Source: Flavobacteriales bacterium UBA1993 (GTDB lineage Bacteria > Bacteroidota > Bacteroidia > Flavobacteriales_G > Salibacteraceae). From it: a DNA stretch of 15,918 nt. Under the pieces are notes generated by a model. That model searched no databases, was not told where the DNA came from, and worked only from the letters and a program-made list of their open reading frames with translations. Location of the stretch: assembly GCA_002336485.1 (NCBI GenBank), contig DDCZ01000055.1:138138-154055 (forward strand). Reading direction: 5' to 3'. Made by a program: the position numbers and the translations under genes. Below are positions 7,321 through 15,507 of the stretch, piece by piece; the stretch's first letter is position 1, and every line of letters starts with the position of its first letter.

Positions 7321-8475
7321 ATGGATAACGATCAACACAAATTTGAAACGAAGGCGCTGCATGCCGGCATCGAACCTGATGCCTCAACAGGTGCCATCAT
7401 GACTCCTATCTATCAGACTTCTACCTACGCGCAACCATCACCCGGTGTGCACAAAGGATATGAGTATAGTCGCACGTTGAATCCCACACGCCATGCGCTA
7501 GAGAAGAATTTAAGCGCCCTGGAAAATGGCAAACACGGATTGGCTTTTGGCAGCGGACTGGCAGCAATCGATGCATGCATGCGGTTGTTGAATCCAGGCG
7601 AGGAAGTAATCAGCACCAATGATTTGTATGGCGGAACATATCGCCTATTCACCAAGGTTCACGCGCAATACGGCCTGAAATTTCATTTCACTGGAATGCA
7701 AAGCGCCGCTGACGTTGAAGCGCAGATCAACCAAAACACAAAAATGATTTGGGTTGAGACGCCGACCAACCCTACGATGAACATCATCGATATCGAGGCC
7801 TTCGCCAAAATCGCAGAAAAGCACAACTTAATCTTGGTGGTGGACAATACCTTCGCCTCGCCATATCTCCAAAATCCGCTCGATTTGGGGGCCGGCATTG
7901 TGATGCACAGCGTCACAAAATACATAGGTGGCCACAGCGATGTGGTTATGGGATTCTTAGCATTAAACAACGATGATTTGCGCGACAAGCTCGCCTTCGT
8001 TCAAAACAGTGTAGGCGCCATATGCGGACCAATGGATGCGTTTTTGGTGCTTCGAGGTATTAAAACACTGGCACTGCGAATGCAGCGACACTGCGAAAAC
8101 GGCGCTAAGGTGGCTCATTGGTTAAAGAGCCATCCAAAAGTGGATAACGTGTATTGGCCAGGATTTGAATCCCACCCTAACCACGAAACCGCAAAAAAAC
8201 AAATGCGCGATTTTGGAGGCATGATCAGCTTTAGCCTCAAGGGAGATAAGCTTGAAGATGCGTTTAAGTTGCTTTCTAACATGCACGTCTTTACGTTGGC
8301 AGAATCCCTGGGTGGGGTAGAATCATTGGCCGGACACCCAGCTTCGATGACACATGCAGCCATTCCCAAGGAGGAACGTGAAAAGCTAGGAGTTACCGAT
8401 TCATTGATCCGACTCAGCGTTGGCGTAGAGCATATCGACGACTTGATCGCTGATCTTGCGCAATCCATGAACTAG
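7321..8475 (+). CDS. PLP-dependent trans-sulfuration enzyme (cystathionine gamma-synthase / gamma-lyase family)
   Basis: This is a cytosolic PLP enzyme of methionine/cysteine metabolism. It either joins an activated homoserine and cysteine into cystathionine or cleaves cystathionine. The 384 residues are a normal length. Visible landmarks are YSR at 49-51 and Tyr103 (cofactor phosphate and ring contacts), Asp175 in VVDNTF (pairs with the PLP ring nitrogen), Lys200 in SVTKYIGGHSD (Schiff-base lysine), and the C-terminal SLGGVESLAGHP and RLSVGVE blocks. Synthase and lyase cannot be separated safely by eye, so I give no symbol. I chose the ATG at 7321 because the family starts about ten residues before TKALHAG; an ATG at 7267 would add 18 unrelated residues. 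It ends 20 nt from the convergent DUF4249 gene with no hairpin terminator between. Confidence 0.93.
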   Translation: MDNDQHKFETKALHAGIEPDASTGAIMTPIYQTSTYAQPSPGVHKGYEYSRTLNPTRHALEKNLSALENGKHGLAFGSGLAAIDACMRLLNPGEEVISTNDLYGGTYRLFTKVHAQYGLKFHFTGMQSAADVEAQINQNTKMIWVETPTNPTMNIIDIEAFAKIAEKHNLILVVDNTFASPYLQNPLDLGAGIVMHSVTKYIGGHSDVVMGFLALNNDDLRDKLAFVQNSVGAICGPMDAFLVLRGIKTLALRMQRHCENGAKVAHWLKSHPKVDNVYWPGFESHPNHETAKKQMRDFGGMISFSLKGDKLEDAFKLLSNMHVFTLAESLGGVESLAGHPASMTHAAIPKEEREKLGVTDSLIRLSVGVEHIDDLIADLAQSMN

Positions 8476-8495
8476 GTCGTTCAATTATGTGAAAT

Positions 8496-9470
8496 TTACG
8501 GGTCTAATGGACTTGGAAGCAGTCCTTTGCTAACTTGTAGGGTATCAAAACTGGAATTAAATCCAGCAAAAATGCCGAAGCCACTGTCTATGTTATTGTA
8601 CACCTGAACCGGCTGAGCAAACGGGTCTCCGGAAGAGAATTGGTACTTGGTGTACGTGGTCTGAAACAGGTAGTAATCTTCTGTCAACGTTCTCAACTCG
8701 GTGATTAAATATGTACTCACAAAATCTTCAATGTTAAAGGAGTCTTGTGAGAACGTATCCGATTCAAAAAACGGCAATTGGTAATCGTAGTTGATCCTTT
8801 GTGTGTACGTTTTACCATCAAATAATTCATCGGTAAAAATCAATTCTCCCGTTTCTTGGTTGAAGAAATCTCCGACGCCAGATAAGTAGGCATACAATTC
8901 TTGCACAACTGGATAATAGGTCAGTTGCCCACCCGCAGTATCAATTTCATAAATCAATGCATAAAACTTGCATTCGTAGGCATCGTTCAATCCAGCGGGA
9001 TCTTTGAATGTAATGTCAATGCGACTTTCTCGATAGCCATCAACCCATTCAGAGGCCGTGTCAACCCCGATGATCGGTGTAACCTCGGGGATCGTTGTTC
9101 TGGATTCCACTTGTTCAAATCCAGGTGCAATAGCAGTTAAAGTGTAGGTAACACTTGATTTGGGGATGAAAGAAAACGTGTAATAATTCGTATTGGTGCT
9201 CAAATCCCATGTTGTCTTATTCACCGTTTCACTGATTCCATCGGTTCCATTGATCGTCACCGTGGCGTTCGTCACTTCGTCAATTTCACCTACTTCTAAT
9301 GTGCCCTTGCTCGCATGAACGGTTACCTGAATTGGGTCACCTGGGCCCATAAGTGCGTTTACCGTGAGGCGGCTTTCGCCCTCAGGAATATCGATATCAA
9401 CCACGGTTTCGCAACCCATCATTAGGATGAAAACAATCAGCAAAAGGTGATATGATAACGTGATTCTCAA
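8496..9470 (-). CDS. DUF4249-family outer-membrane-associated lipoprotein
   Basis: The 324-residue product starts with a lipoprotein signal peptide whose lipobox is LMMGC (Cys20), so it should be lipid-anchored after export. The region after the anchor (TVVDIDIPEGESRLTVNALMG) and the following beta-rich Ig-like segment are typical of DUF4249 proteins. These are widespread in Bacteroidota and usually sit beside a TonB-dependent receptor. The start overlaps the end of the receptor gene by 4 nt (9467-9470), so the two are probably translated together. By analogy with SusC/SusD the lipoprotein may help capture the receptor's ligand at the cell surface, but that role and the ligand are inference. 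Little is known of the family biochemically. Confidence 0.87.
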   Translation of the reverse strand: MRITLSYHLLLIVFILMMGCETVVDIDIPEGESRLTVNALMGPGDPIQVTVHASKGTLEVGEIDEVTNATVTINGTDGISETVNKTTWDLSTNTNYYTFSFIPKSSVTYTLTAIAPGFEQVESRTTIPEVTPIIGVDTASEWVDGYRESRIDITFKDPAGLNDAYECKFYALIYEIDTAGGQLTYYPVVQELYAYLSGVGDFFNQETGELIFTDELFDGKTYTQRINYDYQLPFFESDTFSQDSFNIEDFVSTYLITELRTLTEDYYLFQTTYTKYQFSSGDPFAQPVQVYNNIDSGFGIFAGFNSSFDTLQVSKGLLPSPLDP

Positions 9471-11869
9471 AACTTGAAGCTATAAGATAAGTAAGGAACG
9501 ATGGGGAAAAGACTTACTTGAACCAGTCGTTCTTTGGGTTGGCTCACCCCATTTTCATCCACAATGTAAACGGTATCTGAATAGAGAAAAAACGGATTCT
9601 TCCTGCTGTACGCATTGTAAGCACCAACACTCCAAGTGCGATGCCACCACTTCTTTTGCTTGTGAAAATTTATGCCCACATCCATGCGATGATAGGGCGC
9701 CATGCGGAATCCATTTCTGCTCTCGTAATAATCTATTTCACCACCAAAAAAACCACTCAATGATGATACTGGCCCAGCGTAGCGCTGAATAGGAAGGCTG
9801 ACCGAGTTACCCGTACCGTAAACCCATGTCGCGGAGAAGTCTATATTTTTAGAAATCTCCTGGGTAAGAACAATGCTCAGGTCGTGTCGCCGATCATACC
9901 TAAATGGAAAAGCTTCTCCAAAGTTTAGATTCTCAAATTGTCGCTCTGTCCAGCTCAGCGTATAACCTATCCAACCTGCGGTCTTTCCAACCTTTTTCTG
10001 AACAAATAACTCTAAACCGTATGACCAACCGTTCCCAAATTCAATTTGTGACTCCCAATCGCCGCCGCCGCTAAAAAAACTGGCGCCGTCTTTATACTCG
10101 ATCAAATTCGTCATGGTCTTATAGTACCCTTCGACGCTTACCTCAAACTTGTTTCGAAAGGTTTGTGCTAACCCGACAGCAATTTGTCTTGAATCCTCTG
10201 GTTTCACGCTGGAGGTAGACGGCACCCAAAGATCTGTAGGCAGACCAATAGTTCCATTTGTAAGCAAGTGAATGTATTGCTGCATTTGCGCATACGAAGC
10301 TTTCGCACTGAGATGTTCGGTGATTAGAAAACGTGCCGATGCCCTTGGCTGAAGTGAATAATAGTGTTCATTGGAGGTCACGAATCCCGAGAAATGCAGC
10401 CCCAAATTCATTTTGAAACGGGCCCCTATTTTGAAATCGTCCTCGGCATAGAGGAAGTACTCGTGTGCAAAAATGCTCTTCGCTCCGAAGGTGGTATCGA
10501 TCTGTTCAGACCCCGCGAAGGACGCGTCAAAAACGGATACGCCTGGCACGAATGTGTGGTAGATATCGCCCCCGCCAAACTTCACTAGATGGTTTGGGCT
10601 AGGGATATAATCCAAGTCAACCCGTCCGGACCAATCATAGATTCCGGAAGAGTAATCAAACGAAAAATTCTCGGCATGCACCGGATCCTCTGGAACGGAA
10701 TAGGCCTCCACCGATTGACCCACATTAAAATTGTATCGGCTATACGTGCCCGTCACATTCATAAAAAGCTTTTGCCCCAACACGCGGTTATAGCGTAAAG
10801 CTGTCGTGATATTTCCCCAACCGAGGTTTGCACCAAGCTTATCATGCTTGCGCACCGACGCGCTGAGATCATAAGACTCATCTATATCGAAGTAGAATTT
10901 ATCGTCGCCAAAATAGGAGCTGATATAAATACGATCCTTATCCGATATCTTCCAATTCACCTTTCCGTTTAGATCGTAGAAATAGTAGCCTGCGGTTCCT
11001 TCAGCTCCTTGTTGCTTAATCCCGTAGCTAATTATTGGTCTTGCAAGCAGGTCGATATACGTGCGCCGTCCCGAAACAATAAACGACGCCTTGTCCTTTA
11101 CAATGGGACCTTCCAACGTAAGTTTTGAAGCCACAATACCCACGGAGCCTGATCCATGAAATTCCTTCAGATTGCCCTCTTTCATTCGGATGTCGACCAC
11201 CGATGAAAGCCGGCCTCCATAGTGTGCAGGGAATCCTCCTTTTATCAGTTCGACACTGCTTATTGCGTCGGTATTAAACACAGAGAAAAAGCCAAAAAGG
11301 TGGGTTGCATTGTAAACGGGCACGCCATCGAGTAAGATTAAATTTTGATCGGGTCCTCCACCACGCACATACATTCCGCTCGAGCCCTCGCTGCCGCTTT
11401 GCACGCCAGGCAAAAGTTGTAGCGTTTTCAAAACGTCTTTTTCGCCGAGCAGCGTTGGAATTTTCTCAATTGTAGCGATTGGAATTTCAATGACGCTCAT
11501 TTGACTTTCTTCCTGAATCTTTTCAGATTGCGTAGCTGTGATTTCAACTTCCTCTAACTCAAGCATCCCAGAAAGATTAAAGTTAATGGACGTGTCTGCG
11601 TTTAGGTCCAAAACAAGTTGCGCCGGCTCAAAGCCCACAAAGGAAGTCTCGATGGTGTATTGGCCACTTTTCAGCGTTAAGCTGTAAAACCCATAAACGT
11701 TGGTGGTGGTGCCGACAAAGGTTTCGGGATCAAATACGTTGGCGCCAATTAACCGCTCTCCGCTCGCCTTGTCCTCCACAAACCCACTGATGGTGTATGT
11801 CTGCCCCATAGCCGAACGATTCAGCAACGAAAAAAGAAGAAAGATAAAAGTCAGAAGTAGGAATCGCAT
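9467..11869 (-). CDS. TonB-dependent outer-membrane receptor with N-terminal carboxypeptidase-regulatory-like domain
   Basis: The 800-residue protein has a signal peptide (about 1-22, ending MGQ). A CarboxypepD_reg-like beta-sandwich follows at about 23-100 (ISGFVEDKASGERLIGANV), then a TonB-box-like EVEITAT at 107-113, and a plug domain at about 125-230 (LQLLPGVQSG, MYVRGGGPDQNLILLDGVPVY, GGFPAHYGGRLSSVVDIR). The rest forms the 22-strand barrel and ends in the aromatic SYSFKF, as outer-membrane barrels do. It should import a ligand across the outer membrane using TonB/ExbBD energy. Its partner gene, DUF4249, overlaps by 4 nt downstream. The ligand cannot be read from sequence: no SusD, siderophore or metal genes adjoin. 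No matching promoter was found in the 97-nt gap to the divergent gene. Confidence 0.94.
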   Translation of the reverse strand: MRFLLLTFIFLLFSLLNRSAMGQTYTISGFVEDKASGERLIGANVFDPETFVGTTTNVYGFYSLTLKSGQYTIETSFVGFEPAQLVLDLNADTSINFNLSGMLELEEVEITATQSEKIQEESQMSVIEIPIATIEKIPTLLGEKDVLKTLQLLPGVQSGSEGSSGMYVRGGGPDQNLILLDGVPVYNATHLFGFFSVFNTDAISSVELIKGGFPAHYGGRLSSVVDIRMKEGNLKEFHGSGSVGIVASKLTLEGPIVKDKASFIVSGRRTYIDLLARPIISYGIKQQGAEGTAGYYFYDLNGKVNWKISDKDRIYISSYFGDDKFYFDIDESYDLSASVRKHDKLGANLGWGNITTALRYNRVLGQKLFMNVTGTYSRYNFNVGQSVEAYSVPEDPVHAENFSFDYSSGIYDWSGRVDLDYIPSPNHLVKFGGGDIYHTFVPGVSVFDASFAGSEQIDTTFGAKSIFAHEYFLYAEDDFKIGARFKMNLGLHFSGFVTSNEHYYSLQPRASARFLITEHLSAKASYAQMQQYIHLLTNGTIGLPTDLWVPSTSSVKPEDSRQIAVGLAQTFRNKFEVSVEGYYKTMTNLIEYKDGASFFSGGGDWESQIEFGNGWSYGLELFVQKKVGKTAGWIGYTLSWTERQFENLNFGEAFPFRYDRRHDLSIVLTQEISKNIDFSATWVYGTGNSVSLPIQRYAGPVSSLSGFFGGEIDYYESRNGFRMAPYHRMDVGINFHKQKKWWHRTWSVGAYNAYSRKNPFFLYSDTVYIVDENGVSQPKERLVQVSLFPIVPYLSYSFKF

Positions 11870-11883
11870 CCGCAGTTAGACGA

Positions 11884-11912
11884 TTGAATTATGATTTAGG
11901 CCAGTACCTTTG
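11884..11912 (+). promoter_or_regulatory. Bacteroidota-type promoter for the UbiA-family gene
   Basis: TTG at 11884-11886, an 18-nt spacer and TACCTTTG at 11905-11912 match the TTG-N17-23-TAnnTTTG consensus exactly. Expected transcription start is near 11918, about 50 nt before the chosen GTG. The box overlaps an upstream in-frame TTG (11910), which therefore cannot be the translation start of this transcript. Confidence 0.7.
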
Positions 11913-11966
11913 AAAACCAGATCGGTCAAAGGTCTTGTAATCCAAATCGAAAGTCAAGCAAGCTTC

Positions 11967-12878
11967 GTGATAAAAGCCATAGCATCCTTCATACGTTTAC
12001 CTAACCTCATCCTCATCGCTGGTTTTATGTGGGCATTTCGTGTTTTTCTAGATGCATGGACTTTCGCGCACCTTGGCACCCACTCTATCTTTTCAGCCGA
12101 TTCCTTTAATTGGCTCATTCTCGATGTCATTATCGTAACGGTGATTGGATATTGGTTAAACGATTGGTTTGACCAAGACATTGACCGCCAAAACAAACCT
12201 CATCGATTCTTAGTTCAACGGCCAATCTCTGCATCGCTATTTCGCGGCATCATTCTGATTTTGATTGGGGCGAGCTTGTATCTAACCAATTGGTTGGCTG
12301 TTGAAACCAACCACGAATCAGATTGGTGGATTTACCCAGTTACCGTTTTGCTTGTTATGGCCTATGCGTGGCGATTTAAACGAGACAAACGCGTAGGGAA
12401 CATTGTTGTGAGCGGTCTAATAATGTCACTCATGTATTTGGTCTGGCTCACCGAGGCACCGCAATTCTCCCAAGCACCCGCGGTCGAAATGGCTTCGTTC
12501 ACTCGGATAATATGGGCCTATGCTGCCCTTATGTTCATGCTCAATTGGGGTCGAGAAATAGCAAAGGACATGGAAGATGTTAAGGGCGACCAGCAGGCAG
12601 GACTTCGGTCAATCCCAATTTTGTATGGCGCTAAAATGGCTCATAGGGCGATCGCCATGGCCACAGTCATAGCATTGATCACAGAGGTTTGGCTTGCATC
12701 CATCTTACTTCAAACCGTGCCAGTCGCGCTTGTTGAAGGTTCAATTGTGGTTGTACTGATAACGATTGCATGGAGCGCATTCAACAACCGAGAAAATGCG
12801 GGTCCGATTTCCATTTCACATTTGTTTAAAGCCGTCATGGTTTTAGGCGTTTTTCAGCTCGCCTTGATCTCCTTTTGA
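11967..12878 (+). CDS. UbiA-superfamily prenyltransferase (integral membrane)
   Basis: This 303-residue membrane enzyme of the UbiA family transfers an isoprenoid chain to an acceptor. The first Asp-rich motif is NDWFDQDID (65-73) followed by N76-K77-P78-H79-R80. The second is REIAKDMEDVKGD (196-208). Both bind the Mg-diphosphate of the prenyl donor. Eight to nine hydrophobic helices are apparent. Close Bacteroidota relatives are often annotated as geranylgeranylglycerol-phosphate geranylgeranyltransferase-like, but the acceptor is not proven and no menaquinone or haem genes adjoin. I chose GTG 11967: it gives VIKAIASFIRLPNLI, which fits the family N-terminus, and it lies downstream of a good promoter. 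The longer frame from TTG 11910 begins inside the -7 box. Confidence 0.88.
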   Translation: MIKAIASFIRLPNLILIAGFMWAFRVFLDAWTFAHLGTHSIFSADSFNWLILDVIIVTVIGYWLNDWFDQDIDRQNKPHRFLVQRPISASLFRGIILILIGASLYLTNWLAVETNHESDWWIYPVTVLLVMAYAWRFKRDKRVGNIVVSGLIMSLMYLVWLTEAPQFSQAPAVEMASFTRIIWAYAALMFMLNWGREIAKDMEDVKGDQQAGLRSIPILYGAKMAHRAIAMATVIALITEVWLASILLQTVPVALVEGSIVVVLITIAWSAFNNRENAGPISISHLFKAVMVLGVFQLALISF

Positions 12879-12933
12879 ATCAAGTAGAAACGCATTAAAA
12901 AACGAGTATTTTCCCAGCCCCAAACTAACGTAT

Positions 12934-13494
12934 ATGAAACGAACTCTTTTCCTCAGCTTATTTTGCGCTTTTATCCTTGCCTCGTGCTCTGGTGGAAGCG
13001 GTGAATCATCCGACACAACGGACTCTACAGAAGCTAGTACAGAAATGCCGGCTGCGCTTCAACGTGCTGCAACTACGGTTGACTTAAGCGACTATTTTGT
13101 CAACGTTACGCTCACCATTCCAGATTCTTCACGCGGATTACCAATGGTTGAAGCAAATGATTTCGGAGAAACACGTGTTGTTGTAGGCTCAATTTATAAT
13201 TTGGTGATTACAGAACTAATTGAAGGTGATATCAATTCATACGTTGAAGCCTTAAAAGGAGATGGTATGTACCAGAATGAAGTAGTTGAACAAGGCGATG
13301 ACTTTGTTTTATACAAATCCGTAATCGCAGACTCACACGTCGATCCAGAGTTTCACTTCTTCGCAATTAAGAACGTTGACGGCATTGATTTTGAATTTCA
13401 CGACTACAATGAAGAGGGTGGTTATGCCGAAAGTGTGGCCCGCTATATGCTAGATAGTGTCAACCACTTGAAGCGAAATAATCAATCATCATAA
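12934..13494 (+). CDS. Small predicted lipoprotein, family not recognised
   Basis: The 186-residue product has a clear lipoprotein signal: MKRTLFLSLFCAFILASC with lipobox LASC (Cys18). A low-complexity Ser/Gly/Thr/Asp/Glu linker (about 19-38) follows, then a compact soluble domain from about 45 to 180. That domain is acidic, contains no cysteine after the anchor, and holds no motif I can assign. It should be anchored in the periplasm or outer membrane. It starts 55 nt after the UbiA-family stop on the same strand with no terminator between, so read-through is possible. No TAnnTTTG box was found in that gap. No function is proposed. Confidence 0.85.
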   Translation: MKRTLFLSLFCAFILASCSGGSGESSDTTDSTEASTEMPAALQRAATTVDLSDYFVNVTLTIPDSSRGLPMVEANDFGETRVVVGSIYNLVITELIEGDINSYVEALKGDGMYQNEVVEQGDDFVLYKSVIADSHVDPEFHFFAIKNVDGIDFEFHDYNEEGGYAESVARYMLDSVNHLKRNNQSS

Positions 13495-13514
13495 CGCTGG
13501 TTAAAATCTAATAT

Positions 13515-13522
13515 TAAATTTG
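13515..13522 (+). promoter_or_regulatory. Candidate -7 box for the small secreted protein gene
   Basis: TAAATTTG at 13515-13522 fully matches TAnnTTTG. No TTG is found at the usual -33 spacing. The box contains the upstream GTG (13522) that would otherwise be the longest start, which favours the ATG at 13561 with a leader of about 30 nt. Confidence 0.45.
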
Positions 13523-13560
13523 TGCGAGCAACAATGGCGGCCACTACCGAAATAACCCAA

Positions 13561-14364
13561 ATGACATCAGCATTGAAACTTTCGATCCTCGTGCTCCTTG
13601 GGGTTTTCAGCACTTCAGCTTTCGCTGGAAATATCGTGTTAGAGGGAAACTATCAAGGTAAAAATCTCTATGTCAAAAACCCATTCGCAGGAACTGGAGT
13701 TGGTTTTTGCGTTTTTGAGGTTACTGTAAACGGAAGTGTGACCACGGATGAATGGAACTCTAGTGCCTTCGAAATAGATTTAAGCATTCACGATCTCGAC
13801 CTTGGCGATCAAATTGTGGTTGTTATCAAGCACAAGGATGACTGTCCAACACCGAAAGTTCTAAATCCAGAGGTTCTCAACCCTAAAAGCACATTCAAAA
13901 TTGGAAGCATAAGCGTTTCTAGTGCTGGTCTTCTATCTTGGACCGCAACAGACGAAGCTGGCGTACTCACGTATATTGTAGAGCAGTACCGATGGAACAA
14001 GTGGACTTATGTAGGTGAAGTTGAAGGCGCAGGCCGAACTGGAAAAACCAATAGCTATTCGTTCCAAGTAACGCCTCACTCTGGTGATAACAAGTTTAGA
14101 GTTAAGCAGGTTGATTACACTGGTGTTCCGAGATACAGCCCAGCTGCAGAACACACATCATCTGTACCAACTGTGACAGGTGTTCCAGAAAAAGTAGAGT
14201 CAAGCATTAACTTCTCGTCAGAAACAATGTTTGAAGTGTATGACATTCACGGAAACATTGTCAAAAAAGGATTCTCAAGCACGATTGATGCAAGCAACTT
14301 GAAAAAAGGTATCTACTACTTGAACTACGATAACTCTACTGTAGAGTTTATGAAAAAGAAATAA
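13561..14364 (+). CDS. Secreted protein of unknown function with a reduced T9SS-like C-terminal tail
   Basis: From ATG 13561 the product is 267 residues and opens with a signal peptide (1-23, cleavage after SAFAG or nearby). The middle (24-200) is a conserved-looking beta-rich region: YQGKNLYVKNPFAGTGVGFC, EIDLSIHDLDLGD and IVEQYRWNKW. It includes a short internal duplication, KVLNP/EVLNP at 99-107. The last about 50 residues (FEVYDIHGNIVKKG, then NLKKGIYYLNYD and VEFMKKK) follow the strand pattern of T9SS type A sorting domains, but the usual YPNP motif is missing. Export and possible T9SS handling are inferred. I believe relatives occur across Flavobacteriales as hypothetical proteins, but cannot verify that here. 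Earlier in-frame starts (GTG 13522, ATG 13534) put extra polar residues before the signal peptide; 13522 lies in a promoter box. A strong terminator follows. Confidence 0.83.
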   Translation: MTSALKLSILVLLGVFSTSAFAGNIVLEGNYQGKNLYVKNPFAGTGVGFCVFEVTVNGSVTTDEWNSSAFEIDLSIHDLDLGDQIVVVIKHKDDCPTPKVLNPEVLNPKSTFKIGSISVSSAGLLSWTATDEAGVLTYIVEQYRWNKWTYVGEVEGAGRTGKTNSYSFQVTPHSGDNKFRVKQVDYTGVPRYSPAAEHTSSVPTVTGVPEKVESSINFSSETMFEVYDIHGNIVKKGFSSTIDASNLKKGIYYLNYDNSTVEFMKKK

Positions 14365-14382
14365 GTTTGATTTCAAACATTG

Positions 14383-14417
14383 AAAACCTCCCGACCAATC
14401 GGGGGGTTTTTTTATTT
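14383..14417 (+). terminator. Rho-independent terminator after the small secreted protein gene
   Basis: AAAACCTCCCGA (14383-14394) pairs with TCGGGGGGTTTT (14399-14410) around a CCAA loop, with one G-T wobble. A run of seven T (14407-14413) then ATTTT follows. It lies 19 nt after the stop codon and separates that gene from the epimerase gene. The A-run on the left means it could also act on the minus strand. Confidence 0.9.
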
Positions 14418-14428
14418 TAGAAACTTTC

Positions 14429-14827
14429 ATGAAGAAAATAGAACACATAGGCATTGCCGTCTCAGACATCGAGCAGGCCAATTCCAACTACGCTGAGTTG
14501 TTTAACTCGACTCCATACAAGGAGGAAGAAGTTGCTTCAGAAAACGTTCGGACCTCTTTCTTCATGATGGGAGATTCGAAAATTGAATTGCTCCAGGCCA
14601 CTTCAGAAGATAGTGCTATTGCGAAGTACATTCAAAAGCGCGGGGAGGGCATTCACCACATAGCCTATGCGGTGGACAACATCATCGCTGAGCGTGAGAG
14701 ACTAATCAATGCAGGCTTTCAAGCCATTGGGGATATTAAGAATGGGGCCGACAATAAATTGGTTTGTTTCTTCCATCCAAAATCTGCCAATGGCGTGTTG
14801 GTGGAACTATGCCAAGAGCGGGGCTAG
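14429..14827 (+). CDS. mce: Methylmalonyl-CoA epimerase (VOC/glyoxalase fold)
   Basis: The 132-residue product is the usual length for methylmalonyl-CoA epimerase, which interconverts the two C2 epimers of methylmalonyl-CoA and so links propionyl-CoA carboxylation to the B12-dependent mutase. Two beta-alpha-beta-beta-beta modules are visible. Metal-ligand positions appear at His6 (HIGIAV), in GIHHIAYAV (His76/His77) and at Glu126 (VLVELCQ), with the SKIELLQA strand between. The match to other bacterial epimerases is strong over the whole length. The start ATG lies 12 nt after a terminator, leaving almost no room for its own promoter: a TAnnTTTG-like TATTTTAG with one mismatch overlaps the terminator tail. 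No mutase or carboxylase genes adjoin. It overlaps the convergent HAD gene by 21 nt. Confidence 0.92.
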   Translation: MKKIEHIGIAVSDIEQANSNYAELFNSTPYKEEEVASENVRTSFFMMGDSKIELLQATSEDSAIAKYIQKRGEGIHHIAYAVDNIIAERERLINAGFQAIGDIKNGADNKLVCFFHPKSANGVLVELCQERG

Positions 14828-15436
14828 AACATCCTCCAAGTCATGGATTGACTTAAGTTGAATTGCCTGAATTCCAACCGAACGCGCAGCCGCTACATGC
14901 TGCGGCAAGTCATCAAGAAAGAGTGTTCGTTCGGGAATCAATCCTTGATCCTCCAGCACATATTTAAATGCCTCCACATCTGGTTTACGAAGATGAATCT
15001 CATGTGATAAAAATGCCTTCGTGAAAAACCCATGCATGTTTTCTGCATTGTGCTTTTCCTGAAGCAAGGAATTAAAGCTTCGTTCGTGAATTTCGTTGGT
15101 ATTGCTCAGCAGAAAAGCTGGCAACTGGGCGCTGACGGTTTTGAGAAAGTCAAGCCTGTTTGGAGGAAAGTCGACAATAATTGAATTCCAAGCGTAAATG
15201 ATTTGTTGGGTGCTCGCATTTGGCAACACCTCTTTAACCGAATCGACAAAAGCCTCGCCGGAGATGAGTCCTTTTTCCAACTGATCAAACAAGCTGGCTT
15301 GCTGAGCCTTTCCATACAGCGTATCAAAGTCGGTGTATCCGAGTTGTATGAACGCCGCCACAGGTCGCGCATAGTCTACTTCTAGGATTACTCCACCTAG
15401 GTCAAAAATAATGGCATCAAATTCTCCTTTTTTCAT
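14807..15436 (-). CDS. HAD-superfamily phosphatase, YihX-like subgroup
   Basis: The 209-residue product is a cytosolic haloacid-dehalogenase-fold hydrolase. Motif I is FDLGGVIL, with nucleophile Asp12 and Gly at the +2 position where many HAD phosphatases have a second Asp. Motif II is LLSNTN (Ser111), motif III is LRKPDVEAF (Lys151), and motif IV is LFLDDLPQHV (Asp175/Asp176). The all-alpha cap sits between motifs I and II. The pattern DLGxV, SNTN and RKPD resembles E. coli YihX, an alpha-glucose-1-phosphate phosphatase, so a sugar-phosphate substrate is a fair guess but no more. I chose ATG 15436; the longer frame to 15481 adds 15 residues ahead of the usual N-terminus. Its 3' end overlaps the epimerase gene by 21 nt. 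Confidence 0.9.
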   Translation of the reverse strand: MKKGEFDAIIFDLGGVILEVDYARPVAAFIQLGYTDFDTLYGKAQQASLFDQLEKGLISGEAFVDSVKEVLPNASTQQIIYAWNSIIVDFPPNRLDFLKTVSAQLPAFLLSNTNEIHERSFNSLLQEKHNAENMHGFFTKAFLSHEIHLRKPDVEAFKYVLEDQGLIPERTLFLDDLPQHVAAARSVGIQAIQLKSIHDLEDVLAPLLA

Positions 15437-15507
15437 CGAAGGCGAAATGTACGAATGATTAAATTCGCACCCCCGAAGCACCGATGTTTAGGCATCAAAT
15501 TGTTGTT

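Noticed and set aside
8115..8468. 117-codon minus-strand frame inside the trans-sulfuration gene
   Set aside because: It is antisense to a well-supported enzyme gene and shows no family features.
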